A stretch of 64,000 nt of DNA from Acidimicrobiia bacterium (GCA_016871335.1 VFZF01000004.1:62001-126000), one strand, 5' to 3'. Numbered from the stretch's first letter, positions 26,135 to 36,398 are shown. Notes: generated by a model from the sequence alone, not told the origin. Program-made: numbers and translations.

Positions 26135-27553
26135 CTATTTGCCGGTCACCTTGTACAACTTGGTCGCCGTCCGCACGTAGAGGCTCGTCGCATCCGCTGC
26201 TGGCGTGGCGAGGCTCATTTCGCCGAAGCTGTTCTTCGCGAGTTCCTTGTATTCATCCGCCGCCTCGAAGACCACCACATCGCCGTCTTCGCTGGTCGCG
26301 TAGATGCGGCCCTGGCTCGCCAATGGTGAGGCCGAAAAGGTCAGGCCCCCGCCGCCCACACGGGCCTTGTAGAGTTCCTTTCCGGTTTCCGCATCGGCCA
26401 CCTGCAGGATGCCGTTGTCGTTGATCGAATAGACGCGACCGCGATACACCAGCGGCGATCCGGTGTAGGCCGCAAACCTCGGCTGGAACCAGGACACGAA
26501 CTCACTGGATGTCGCCCCCTGCGCCAGCGAAATGTCGCCTGACGCGCCGGGTTTCACGGCGAAGAGTGGACGATTGGTTTCGCCCTGCGATCCCGACCCG
26601 ACAAACAACATGCCGCCCGCAGCGACAGGACTCGGCGTGGCTTGCGTCATGCCGCGCATCCTCCAGAGTTCCTTGCCATCCAGGCCGTAGGAGATCACAA
26701 GCCCCTTGCCGATGGTGACAATCTCGGTGCGGCCGCCGTGCGTCCAGATGAACGGGGTTGCCCAGCCGGACTTCATACGCGTTTCAAACGCCGACCGATC
26801 AACCGACCAGACCTCGGTGCCCGTTCGGGCATCAAGGGCCGTCAGGAACGACCGGCCTTCGGTGTCGTGCATCTGATACACCCTGCCGCCATGCACCACG
26901 GGCGACGATGCGGTACCGAAGTCGAGGTAGATCGGCTGCGGTGGCCAGGCCTTCTTCCACACCAGTGTGCCGTCCATCGTGTAGGCGTACACGCCGACGT
27001 TGCCGCCAAACGACGCGTAGATTCGCTCGCCGTCGGTGGCCGGTGTCTCGGACGCGTAGGTATTCTTCCGGTGGCGTCCACCCGCCGGTACGCCTTTGAA
27101 TGCTTCGTGCTGCCAGGCGACTTTGCCAGTCCTGGTGTCCAGCGCGTAGACCACGTACTGCACCTCGGTGGCTTCTGCTGACAGTTCGATGTCGCGTGCC
27201 GTCACCAGTCTGTTGACTTCCTCCGGCGGCAATCCCTTGGCGGTGAGTTCGGCGACGTAGTCGTTGCCATAGATGCCCGTGGAGGGCGCCTTGAACTTGC
27301 CGGCATTAATCGCCGCAGTCACAAACACGCGATCACCCCAGACAATCGGTGACGACCAGCCGCGCCCGGGAATCTCGGCTACCCACGACACGTTTTCGGT
27401 GGGCGAGAACTTCAGCGGCAGCGTGGCACCATCGGCCACTCCCGCCGCACCGGCACCCCGGAACTGGGGCCAGCCGCCCGATGGCGCCTGACCCACCACT
27501 GTCACCACCCCGGCACACACCAGGGCCAACGCACCGATCAGAACGTGTCGCAT
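26135..27553 (-). CDS. Exported PQQ-like beta-propeller protein
   Basis: 472 residues: signal peptide (1-20) and PQQ/BamB-like propeller repeats (VYALDTRTGKVAWQ, LTALDARTGTEVW, ISYGLDGKELW, ADAETGKELYKA). No PQQ-dehydrogenase catalytic motif is obvious, so it is likely a structural or scaffold propeller; the many acidobacterial relatives are of unknown role. ATG 27553 starts the signal peptide; the longer upstream frame is repeat DNA (GGTTCAT units). Divergent from the SPFH gene. Confidence 0.85.
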   Translation of the reverse strand: MRHVLIGALALVCAGVVTVVGQAPSGGWPQFRGAGAAGVADGATLPLKFSPTENVSWVAEIPGRGWSSPIVWGDRVFVTAAINAGKFKAPSTGIYGNDYVAELTAKGLPPEEVNRLVTARDIELSAEATEVQYVVYALDTRTGKVAWQHEAFKGVPAGGRHRKNTYASETPATDGERIYASFGGNVGVYAYTMDGTLVWKKAWPPQPIYLDFGTASSPVVHGGRVYQMHDTEGRSFLTALDARTGTEVWSVDRSAFETRMKSGWATPFIWTHGGRTEIVTIGKGLVISYGLDGKELWRMRGMTQATPSPVAAGGMLFVGSGSQGETNRPLFAVKPGASGDISLAQGATSSEFVSWFQPRFAAYTGSPLVYRGRVYSINDNGILQVADAETGKELYKARVGGGGLTFSASPLASQGRIYATSEDGDVVVFEAADEYKELAKNSFGEMSLATPAADATSLYVRTATKLYKVTGK

Positions 27554-27635
27554 GGTTGGATCGTGGCCGGAAACGCTCCAGCTGGCAAGCGTCTGTACAC
27601 GAACGGACGAATTCAGTCCGCGATCCGCCGGCGCG

Positions 27636-27667
27636 GGTTCATGGTTCATCGGTTCATGGTTCATGGT
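27636..27667. repeat. GGTTCAT tandem repeat
   Basis: Four copies of GGTTCAT(GG/C). The complementary unit ATGAACC recurs at 46431-46460 beside the stop of the ADOP permease gene. Confidence 0.85.
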
Positions 27668-27702
27668 GCCGTCCAGGGTTCAGGATGCTGCGTGCTTGGT
27701 GA

Positions 27703-27744
27703 CGCAAGAATCGTGCCCGGCCCGGGCCAAGCACGATTCTTGCG
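27703..27744. other. 14-bp inverted repeat between divergent genes
   Basis: CGCAAGAATCGTGC (27703-27716) and its exact complement (27731-27744) are separated by 14 bases of GC-rich loop. It lies between the divergent PQQ-propeller and SPFH genes, so it is not a normal terminator position. It could be an operator or another repeat family. The rest of this 293-bp gap is GGTTCAT and GGACCGC repeat DNA. Confidence 0.6.
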
Positions 27745-27846
27745 CGCAGCCCTGGGAAGGCGTCACCGTCCCGGGCGCGCGGGGCCACGGACTGCGGACC
27801 AGCGGACCGCGGACTGGAATATGCTTGGCCGAGTGAGGTGCGCACT

Positions 27847-28866
27847 ATGGGTTTGATGGATCTGATCAAGGGCGAGTTCATTGACGTCATCGAATGGAAC
27901 GATGACTCCCGCGACACGCTGACGTGGCGGTTCCCGGACGAAGACAAGGCCATCAAGAACGGCGCCCAGCTCATCGTCCGCGAGTCGCAGGCCGCGCAGT
28001 TCATGTATCTGGGCGAGTTCGGCGACCTGTTCGGCCCGGGCAAACACTCCCTCGTCACCGACAACATCCCCGTTCTCACCAAACTGAAGTCGTGGAAGTA
28101 CGCCTTCAACGTGCCGTTCAAGGCCGACGTGTTCTTCGTCACCACGCGTCTGTTCACCGGCAACAAGTGGGGCACGGCCAACCCTGTCATGATGCGCGAC
28201 GAAGACTTCGGCATCGTGCGGCTGCGTTCGTACGGCACGTTTGACTTCCGCATCACCCAGCCGGCCCTCTTCATCAAGGAAGTCGCGGGTTCCGATCATC
28301 AGTTCCGCCTCGACGAGTTTGCCGACACGATGCGGTCGCGCATGGTGTCGCTCTTCAGCGAAGCGCTCGCCGAATCCAAGATTCGGGCGCTGGACATCGC
28401 CACGCGCTACTCCGAACTCGGCGAAGCCCTGTTGCCGCTCATCAACGGCGCACTGTCGTCGAAGTACGGCCTCGAGCTCACCAGCTTCATTGTGGAGAAC
28501 GTCTCGGTGCCGCCGGAGGTGGAGTCGGCGATCGACAAACGGTCGAGCATGGCGGCCGTGGGCAATCTCAACGACTACGTGAAGTTCCAGATGGCGCAGG
28601 GCATGGCCAGCGGCAACGGCGGCGCGGGCGGCACGGCCGCCGAACTCGCCGTCGGCTTCGGCATCGCGCAGCAGATGATGAAGGAAGGCTTCGCCTCACC
28701 CAACCCCACCCAACCATCCCTTCTTTCCCCCGCCGACGTCGCCGCCCGTCTCGGCGTGCCGGAGGCTGACGTGATGGCGATTCTCGAGAGCGGCGAGCTG
28801 AAGGCAAAGAAGATTGGTGCCAGCTGGCGCGTCACGCAGTCCGCCCTCGACGCGTACCTCGCGTAA
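27847..28866 (+). CDS. SPFH-domain protein (YdjI-like) with a C-terminal excisionase-type helix-turn-helix
   Basis: 339 residues. Residues about 20-240 are an SPFH/band-7 domain of the YdjI type (NGAQLIVRESQAAQFMYLGE, FGPGKHSL, and VENVSVPPEVE before the coiled part). A Gly-rich linker then leads to residues about 290-339, LSPADVAARLGVPEADVMAI then KKIGASWRVTQSALDAYLA, a MerR/excisionase-like DNA- or target-binding fold. In Bacillus subtilis YdjI works with the zinc-ribbon proteins YdjG/YdjH to dock PspA at stressed membranes. Here the zinc-ribbon partner overlaps downstream (TAATG). ATG 27847 is used; GTG 27838 is possible. The HTH tail is unusual. Confidence 0.8.
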   Translation: MGLMDLIKGEFIDVIEWNDDSRDTLTWRFPDEDKAIKNGAQLIVRESQAAQFMYLGEFGDLFGPGKHSLVTDNIPVLTKLKSWKYAFNVPFKADVFFVTTRLFTGNKWGTANPVMMRDEDFGIVRLRSYGTFDFRITQPALFIKEVAGSDHQFRLDEFADTMRSRMVSLFSEALAESKIRALDIATRYSELGEALLPLINGALSSKYGLELTSFIVENVSVPPEVESAIDKRSSMAAVGNLNDYVKFQMAQGMASGNGGAGGTAAELAVGFGIAQQMMKEGFASPNPTQPSLLSPADVAARLGVPEADVMAILESGELKAKKIGASWRVTQSALDAYLA

Positions 28867-29957
28867 TGACGCAGATTGCAGCGAGGGAGAAACACGCGTG
28901 CCCTTCCTGCGGCGCGCAGGCGGAGTGGAATCCTGCGAAGCAACTGCTGATTTGCCCCTTCTGCGGCACGGAGTCTCCATACGAAGGCCACAAGGCCGGA
29001 GGCGTGGTCGAGGAACTCGACCTCCTGGCCATGCTCCGGTCGCTGCCGGAGTCGGAGAAGGGCTGGGACACCGCGCGTCGCAGCGTGCAGTGTCAGAGCT
29101 GCAAGGCCGTGATGGTCTTCGACCCGGCGAAGGTCGGCAAGAACTGCGAGTTCTGCGGCTCCCCCGCGTTGGTGGATTACGACGACGCGCAGGCGCCGGT
29201 GCGGCCGCAGAGTCTGCTGCCGTTTGTCGTCTCGCAACATGATGTGCGAGACCAGATGAAGCGCTGGTATGCGAGCAAGTGGTTTGCGCCGAACGCGTTC
29301 AAGACGAAGTCGCTCGTCGACCAACTCCACGGTCTCTACATCCCCTACTGGACGTTCGACGCGAGCGTGCACTGCCCGTGGACCGCGGAAGCCGGGCACT
29401 ACTACTACACGACCGAGACCTATCGCGATAGTCAGGGCCGCACGCAGACGCGCCAGAAACGCCACACCCGCTGGGTACCGGCCGCCGGCGAGATCGACCA
29501 CGTGTTTGACGACGAACCGGTGCCTGGCACGAAAGGCGTCGACCACCGCTTGCTCCGCGCCGTGGAACCGTTCCCCACGCAACAGGCCGTGCCCTACAAC
29601 ACCGCGTTTCTCTCCGGCTTTGTGGTGGAGCGCTATCAAATCGATCTCGAGGAAGCCACCAAGGCCTCGCTGCAGCAGATGCACTCGCACCTGCAGGGGC
29701 TATGCGGAGCGCAGGTGCCGGGTGATACCTATCGCAACCTGGTGATTGACCCCGACTTCTCGAAGCAGACCTTCAAGCACCTGCTTGTGCCCGTCTGGCT
29801 CCTGACCTACAAGTACGGCGCCCGGTCGTTCCAGGTCGTGGCAAACGGCTCCACCGGCGCCATCGCCGGTGACTATCCGAAGAGTTTCTGGAAAATTGCC
29901 GGCGTCGTGGCGCTCGCGCTCATCGTCGTACTCACCATCATCGCGCTGAGCCTGTAA
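28866..29957 (+). CDS. Zinc-ribbon membrane protein (YdjG-like, TFIIB-type ribbons)
   Basis: 363 residues. Two N-terminal zinc ribbons are visible: CPSC...CPFC (residues about 12-33) and CQSC...CEFC (about 75-98). A long globular part (HGLYIPYWTFDASVHCPW, then YYYTTETYRDS) follows, and a single C-terminal transmembrane helix (about 342-362). This matches the YdjG/YdjH partners of SPFH protein YdjI. The start overlaps the SPFH stop by one base (TAATG), so the two are translated together. No pspA homologue is in the window. Confidence 0.8.
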   Translation: MTQIAAREKHACPSCGAQAEWNPAKQLLICPFCGTESPYEGHKAGGVVEELDLLAMLRSLPESEKGWDTARRSVQCQSCKAVMVFDPAKVGKNCEFCGSPALVDYDDAQAPVRPQSLLPFVVSQHDVRDQMKRWYASKWFAPNAFKTKSLVDQLHGLYIPYWTFDASVHCPWTAEAGHYYYTTETYRDSQGRTQTRQKRHTRWVPAAGEIDHVFDDEPVPGTKGVDHRLLRAVEPFPTQQAVPYNTAFLSGFVVERYQIDLEEATKASLQQMHSHLQGLCGAQVPGDTYRNLVIDPDFSKQTFKHLLVPVWLLTYKYGARSFQVVANGSTGAIAGDYPKSFWKIAGVVALALIVVLTIIALSL

Positions 29958-29993
29958 CCCGCCCAACCACCCACCTGCCCACCTGCCCAGCTA
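29958..29993. repeat. CCACCTGCC-type tandem repeat
   Basis: Starts immediately after the TAA of the zinc-ribbon gene: CCCGCCCAACCACCCACCTG then CCCACCTGCCCAG. It is the complement of the GGGCGGGT/GGGCAGGT family. Confidence 0.75.
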
Positions 29994-29997
29994 GAAT

Positions 29998-30975
29998 GTG
30001 TCTGTGAAAGTTCGTCTGGCGTTTCTTGGGTGCGGCTACATCACGAAGGTACACAGCCGGAATCTGCGTTCTCTGGGCGCCGATGTCGAATGCTCGTACG
30101 CGAGCCGCGATCTGAGCAAGGCGGAGGAATTCAAACGCCGCTACCAGGGCGCGGCCGCCTATGGCAGCTACGAGGCGGCCATCAGGAGCGACCAGGTGGA
30201 CGCGGTGGTCATCGCGGTGCCGCCGAAGTATCACCTGGGCCTCACGCTGCAGGCGCTGGCGGCGGGCAAACACGTCGTGCTCGAAAAACCCGCGCTGCTC
30301 ACAATGGCCGACTACGAAACGGCACTGGCCGCCCGCAACGCCGCCGGCAAGGTCATCATCGTCGGCGAAAACGATCACTACAAGCCGCTGGCGGTGCGCC
30401 TCAGGAAGTTGCTGGCGGATGACGTCATTGGCGACATGTTGTTCGGCCATTTCACGACCTTGGCGAAGATGCCGAAGAAGGCGGACGACTGGCGCAACGA
30501 CGAGTCGATGGCCGGTGGTGATGCGTTCTTCGAGGAAGGCATCCACTGGCTGCACATCGCCGGCAGCCTTGGCCCGAAGATCGTGACGATCCATGGCTAT
30601 CGTCCCCCACCACGGCTGGATGGTCCGGACAAGCGCATCAAGAGCATGCTCGTCGCGTTCAACTACGACAACGGCGCAGCCGGCGCGCTCTACTACTCCC
30701 GCGAAGTGCCGTCACTGCTGCGCGGGCTCCGTTGGTCGAAGCTGTTCGGACGCGACGGCATCATCACGTTTGAGTCCAACGGCGTGTTTGTGCTCGTGCG
30801 CGGCAAACACTGGATTCCGAAGGTCTTGTTCCCCGGCTTCAGGGACATCCGCGGCTATCAGGCGATGTATCGCGATTTCGTGCATGCGATCCGCACGGGC
30901 ACCCAACCCGAGATGAGCCTGGAACGCGCGATCGAAGACCAGAAGCTGATGGACCAGGTCTACGCGAGTCTCTGA
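29998..30975 (+). CDS. Gfo/Idh/MocA-family NAD(P)-dependent oxidoreductase
   Basis: 325 residues. N-terminal Rossmann fold FLGCGYITKVHSRNL, the family's EKPALLTM segment around residue 98, and a C-terminal substrate domain containing EEGIHWLHIAG (the conserved His region). Members oxidise or reduce sugar, inositol or cofactor-like substrates; the exact substrate cannot be named. GTG 29998 is used; GTG 30004 is equally possible. Its 3' end overlaps the convergent pabB gene by 16 bp. Confidence 0.88.
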   Translation: MSVKVRLAFLGCGYITKVHSRNLRSLGADVECSYASRDLSKAEEFKRRYQGAAAYGSYEAAIRSDQVDAVVIAVPPKYHLGLTLQALAAGKHVVLEKPALLTMADYETALAARNAAGKVIIVGENDHYKPLAVRLRKLLADDVIGDMLFGHFTTLAKMPKKADDWRNDESMAGGDAFFEEGIHWLHIAGSLGPKIVTIHGYRPPPRLDGPDKRIKSMLVAFNYDNGAAGALYYSREVPSLLRGLRWSKLFGRDGIITFESNGVFVLVRGKHWIPKVLFPGFRDIRGYQAMYRDFVHAIRTGTQPEMSLERAIEDQKLMDQVYASL

Positions 30976-32735
30976 CGCGCGAGCGCGACCCACTCGCGCA
31001 GACTGTTCACGAACCATAGGCGCGTGGCTTTCGGGAGGTCGTCGACGCTGACGATGGCCTCCACGACCCGACCAGTGTCGAGCAGATGCTGGCGGAAGAT
31101 TCCCGCCAGCAGGCCGCAGGTGCGCGCCGGGGTGACCAGTCGGCCATCGAGTTCAAGCACCACGTTCCCGCGCGTGAACTCCGTGAGCTCACGGCGCTCG
31201 TTCCACAGCAACACATCCCACGCCTCAGGATGCTCTGCCTTGTGGCAGTCATACACCTCGCGCCTCGTCGTCTTGTGGAACAGCCAGTGATTAGAGGAAT
31301 CCACGGGCGACGACGCGAGCGCGAAGGACGGATTCGCAGGCGTGGGGTCGAGGGGTTCGGAGGTCCAGGTCATTCTGCCAACGCGCGAAAGACAGAGGCG
31401 GACGCGCGCCTCGCCGATGGGCAGGTGGGCGACTGGGTGGGTGGGCGGGTGAAATCCGAAGTACGCGGCTGACGCCTTCAAACGGGCAAGATGGGCGTCG
31501 AGACGCACGTACTCGCCGTTTTCGAATCGCAACGTTTCGATGAGCGAGAACGGTGGTCGAACTTCGAGGCACGCGGCTTTCTGCATGGCTTCGGCGTGTT
31601 CGTCGGCAGCGGTCGAGTCCCAGGTGATGCCGCCGCCGACGCCATACTCGGCGTGACCGGTCGGACGATGGACCGTGATGGTACGAATGCCGACGTTGAA
31701 CGTCGCGCGACCGTCGGGGGAGGCGTAGCCGATTGCACCGCAATACACGCCGCGTGGCGCATGTTCGAGTCCGGCAATCAGGCGCATGCTGCTTGATTTT
31801 GGCGCGCCGGTGATCGAACCGGCGGGAAACAACGCGCGGAAGATGTCGGTCAACGTGGTGTCAGGCCTCAGCCTTCCTTCCACGGTGGAGACCATCTGCC
31901 ACACCGTCGGATACCGATGCACGTCAAACATTGACGTCGCCTGCACAGACCCGACCTGACAAACACGGGTGAGGTCGTTGCGGCAGAGGTCCACGATCAT
32001 CACGTTCTCCGCACGGTTCTTCGCGGACGTGCGCAGCGACTCCCCCATCGCCAAATCTTCCTCATCCCACCGTCCTCTCGGCGCCGTGCCCTTCATCGGC
32101 TTCGTGACCAGCCGATCACCGTCGCGATGGAAGAACAACTCAGGCGACAACGACAACACGGTCCACTCGTCTGTCTCGATCAGGGCGGCGTATGGGACCT
32201 GTTCGGCGGAGGCGAGGTGGGAATACAGATCGGAAATGGAGCACGCGGGCTTCAGCCCGCGTGATATCCCAGGGGCTAAAGCCCCTGGGCTCCGAAGGCC
32301 AGCCCCTGGGCTCCGAAAATCCGCGTGCAGACGGAACGTGTAGTTGATCTGATAGGTCTCGCCGTCGGCGATGGCTTCGCGGATGGTCGCCACGCCTTCG
32401 CGGTAGGCATCGCGGGACAGTTGTGGTGTCCATTCGACAGAGCCCGCCTGGGCATCACCTGACGGTACGAGGGGCTCGGCATCGCGAAGTTCGCGAAAGA
32501 CACCGAAGCAGACCAGCGGCACAGGGCCGGCGGGCTGCGTCAGAAGTGCGGAGTCGAAGGCCGAGGCCGCTTCGTAGCCCACCCAGCCCGCGATGTGGAA
32601 TCCGTCGCGCAGGGCCTGCTCTGCCGCAGCCATGACCGGGGCGACCTCGGCAATCGTGTGCGCGGTCAGCACGGCGACCGGCGCGTCACACTGCACCGGC
32701 CGGCCGTCGGCCAGAAAATCAAATCGCGCGCGCAC
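30960..32735 (-). CDS. Fused aminodeoxychorismate synthase component I and aminodeoxychorismate lyase (PabB-PabC)
   Basis: 591 residues. Residues 1-~395 form the chorismate-binding PabB domain (YQINYTFRL, KPMKGTAPRG, SAKNRAENVMIVDLCRNDL, FPAGSITGAPK). Residues ~400-591 are a class IV aminotransferase/PabC domain (ETLRFENGEY, LLWNERRELTEFTRGNVVLE). Together they make p-aminobenzoate for folate; the glutaminase PabA is not in the window. Two stretches are repeat-derived: residues about 140-165 (RSPGALAPGISRGLKPA) from GGGGCTAAAGCCCC palindromes, and about 429-440 (HPPTHPVAHLP) from the GGGCGGGT repeat. Both fall where the family has short variable loops. Confidence 0.9.
   Translation of the reverse strand: MRARFDFLADGRPVQCDAPVAVLTAHTIAEVAPVMAAAEQALRDGFHIAGWVGYEAASAFDSALLTQPAGPVPLVCFGVFRELRDAEPLVPSGDAQAGSVEWTPQLSRDAYREGVATIREAIADGETYQINYTFRLHADFRSPGAGLRSPGALAPGISRGLKPACSISDLYSHLASAEQVPYAALIETDEWTVLSLSPELFFHRDGDRLVTKPMKGTAPRGRWDEEDLAMGESLRTSAKNRAENVMIVDLCRNDLTRVCQVGSVQATSMFDVHRYPTVWQMVSTVEGRLRPDTTLTDIFRALFPAGSITGAPKSSSMRLIAGLEHAPRGVYCGAIGYASPDGRATFNVGIRTITVHRPTGHAEYGVGGGITWDSTAADEHAEAMQKAACLEVRPPFSLIETLRFENGEYVRLDAHLARLKASAAYFGFHPPTHPVAHLPIGEARVRLCLSRVGRMTWTSEPLDPTPANPSFALASSPVDSSNHWLFHKTTRREVYDCHKAEHPEAWDVLLWNERRELTEFTRGNVVLELDGRLVTPARTCGLLAGIFRQHLLDTGRVVEAIVSVDDLPKATRLWFVNSLREWVALARQRLA
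31418..31450. repeat. GGGCGGGT-type repeat inside the PabC part
   Basis: GGGCAGGTGGGCGACTGGGT then GGGTGGGCGGGTG, read in frame on the minus strand as HPPTHPVAHLP. Confidence 0.75.
32241..32325. repeat. Three GGGGCTAAAGCCCC-family copies inside the PabB part
   Basis: GCGGGCTTCAGCCCGC, CCAGGGGCTAAAGCCCCTGG and a half copy CCAGCCCCTGGGCTCCGAA follow one another. They are translated in frame on the minus strand as an insertion of about 25 residues between YTFRLHADF and DLYSHLASAEQ. Confidence 0.85.
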
Positions 32736-32758
32736 GCTTCAGTGTAGCCCTGCCGTCG

Positions 32759-33688
32759 CTACCTCGGTGCGCGAAGATACCGCAGCAGGTCGCTGTCTGT
32801 GGCGAGCACGAAGTACGTCTTGCCGTCGATCACACGTTCATACGTCTCAAGCGACTTGAAGAACGCATAGAACTCGGCATCACGGCCATACGCTTCGGCA
32901 TAAATCGCCGTCGCTTCGGCGTCGGCCTTGCCGCGGATCTCCTGCGCCTGGCGATAGGCCTCGGACTGAATCTTCTGCAGGTCACGCTGGCGTTCACCCT
33001 GAATGCGCGCGGCCTCGCCTTCGCCCTCAGACCGGAACCGCTCGGCGATGCGCCGGCGCTCGGCAATCATGCGCGCGTATACGTCCTTCGCGACTTCGTC
33101 CACGTAATTGATGCGCTTCAGTCGGATGTCGAGCACCTCAATGCCGAGGTCAGCCGTGCGCGCCTGCGCTGCCGTCAGAATGCTCTTGGCAATCGCCCGG
33201 CGGCCCATGGCGATTTGCTCAAGCACGATGCGGTCTTCTTCACTTTCGATCGGGATGTCCGCCGCAGTCCGGTTGCTCGCGCGCACCAGTTCGATCAGGT
33301 CGTAGCTGGCGACCGCATTCCGCGTTTCGCCGTCGAGGATGTCATCAAGCCGCGACTGCGCACCGCGTTCATCCCGCAGACGCTGGAAGAACTTCAACGG
33401 GTCTGTGATGCGCCACCGCGCATACATGTCCACCCAGATGAAGCGTTTGTCCTTGGTCGGCATCTGATTCGGGCTGCCGTCCCACTCAAGGAACCGCTTC
33501 TCGAACGAATTGACGCGCTGAATGAACGGAATCTTGAAGTGCAATCCCGGAGCAGTCACCGGATTCCCGCGGGGCTGACCGAACTGCGTGATGATGACCT
33601 GCTGCGTCTCGGACACCAGATAGGTGGACGACGTCCAGACAATCAGCGCCAGCAGCGTAAGGGCGAGTTTGACGACGGTGGAACGCAT
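32759..33688 (-). CDS. hflC: HflC-like SPFH membrane protein
   Basis: 309 residues: N-terminal transmembrane helix (about 8-26), SPFH domain (VSETQQVIITQFGQPRGN, PGLHFKIPFIQRVNSFEKR), and the HflC-type helical tail with FRSEGEGEAARIQGERQRDL and YVLATDSDLLRYL-like end. With HflK it forms the membrane cage that modulates the FtsH protease. Its ATG overlaps the hflK terminal stop by one base (TAATG), confirming the operon and the true end of hflK. Confidence 0.93.
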   Translation of the reverse strand: MRSTVVKLALTLLALIVWTSSTYLVSETQQVIITQFGQPRGNPVTAPGLHFKIPFIQRVNSFEKRFLEWDGSPNQMPTKDKRFIWVDMYARWRITDPLKFFQRLRDERGAQSRLDDILDGETRNAVASYDLIELVRASNRTAADIPIESEEDRIVLEQIAMGRRAIAKSILTAAQARTADLGIEVLDIRLKRINYVDEVAKDVYARMIAERRRIAERFRSEGEGEAARIQGERQRDLQKIQSEAYRQAQEIRGKADAEATAIYAEAYGRDAEFYAFFKSLETYERVIDGKTYFVLATDSDLLRYLRAPR

Positions 33689-34743
33689 TATTGCCCCCCT
33701 CCCGGCCGCGACGCCGGCGGCGTCAGCAGCCCCTTGAGCGCGTCGCCCGGCAACACGGGAATCACGGTCGTGGTCCCCTTGTCGGAGAACACCTTGTTCC
33801 CCACCTGCGGCAACACCCGCTGCATCGTTTACAGATACAGCCGCCGGCGCGTCACTTCTGGGGCACGGCGATACGCCTCGTAGACCGCCTTGAATCTCGT
33901 CGCGTCGCCCTGCGCGCCGTTCACACGTTCGAGTGCGTACCCTTCGGCCTGGAGAATCGCCTGCGAGGCTTCGCCCTTGGCGCGCGGCACCACCTTGTTG
34001 TATTCGGCCAGCGCCTCGTTGATGAGTCGATCGCGCTGCTGTTGCGCCTGGTTGACTTCATCCCACGACGGCTTGACCGGATCGGGCGGCGTCACATCCT
34101 GCAGCACGATTTGCTCGATGATGATGCCCATTTCGTATTGGTTGACCATCTCCTGAAGCAATCGTTCGGAAGTGGTCGCGATTTCCTGACGACCAACCGT
34201 GAGCACTTCGGTTACCGTGCGATCGCCAACCACTTCGCGCATGACGGCCTGACTCATACTCCGGAACGTGTCGGTGATGTCCCGCACCCTGAAGAGGTAG
34301 TTGTACGGGTCAGTCACCCGGTACTGCACGACCCACTCGACGACCGCGACGTTGAGGTCACCGGTCAACATCACGGATTCACCGTTGAAGTCCGCCGCCG
34401 AATACCGTGTCGATGTGCCTGCGGCGACGGTGCGGAACCCGAACTCCTCCTTCAGTTGCCGCTGTACCGGCACACGAAGCACGTCTTCGATGAACGGAAA
34501 CTTGAAGTGCAGCCCAGGCTCGGTGGTGCGCACCATCTTGCCGAGCCGCAGCACAAGGCCGACTTCCTCAGGACGGACCTGGAATGCGGTGCTCGTCAGC
34601 ACCATCAGCGTAAAGAGACTAATGACGGCGTTCCGTACAAACTTGCCAGTCAGCCAGACCGGCGGCTTGATCTGTCCGGCATCGGGCAGATTGCGCGCCC
34701 AGCCCATCGGACCTCGCGGCGTCTCGTCGTCGAAAATGCTCAT
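33688..34743 (-). pseudogene. hflK: hflK interrupted by an in-frame TAA at codon 305 of 351
   Basis: The frame is intact from ATG 34743 to the TAA at 33690-33688, which overlaps the hflC start as TAATG, the expected end for hflK. A premature TAA at 33831-33829 cuts it after RRRLYL; the next codons read TMQRVLPQVGNKVF then GTTTVIPVLPGDALKG. Intact HflKs have RLYLETM here, so GAA (Glu) appears changed to TAA. The first 304 codons hold the transmembrane helix (about 38-57), the SPFH domain and the coiled-coil arm (EVNQAQQQRDRLINEA, YALERVNGAQGDATRF). Only the last 46 residues would be lost, so a shortened HflK may still be made. Confidence 0.88.
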
Positions 34744-34778
34744 GGGTTCCCGCAGTGTGAGAGCGTATCAGACAACAA

Positions 34779-34808
34779 AGGGCGGCGGGGATCACTCCCC
34801 GCCGCCCT
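34779..34808 (-). terminator. Intrinsic terminator after ahcY
   Basis: A perfect 13-bp GC-rich stem (AGGGCGGCGGGGA with its complement, loop of four bases), followed on the minus strand by TTGTTGTC. It lies about 70 bp past the ahcY stop and 36 bp before hflK, separating the two transcripts. Confidence 0.8.
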
Positions 34809-34812
34809 CGAC

Positions 34813-34874
34813 TGGCGCGCTGCAAACCAGCGCGCCCTACTGCCTCCCGCACTGCGGACTGCGGACTGCGGACT
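34813..34874. repeat. GTAGGGCGCGCTG palindrome and GCGGACT tandem repeat downstream of ahcY
   Basis: 34813-34840 is a TGGCGCGCTG/CAGCGCGCC palindrome ending in CCTAC. 34851-34874 holds more than three copies of ACTGCGG, beginning (read on the minus strand) a few bases after the ahcY stop. Confidence 0.8.
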
Positions 34875-34877
34875 GAT

Positions 34878-36365
<1,488 letters not shown>

Positions 36366-36398
36366 CACTGTCTCCTTAAGTGCGAATCAAAAACCTTA

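Noticed and set aside
3031-34743. Stop-codon recoding as the explanation for in-frame stops in VOC and hflK
   Set aside because: All three stop codons (TAG, TGA, TAA) appear as interruptions, and all three are used as normal terminal stops by neighbouring genes; no selenocysteine-type context is seen.
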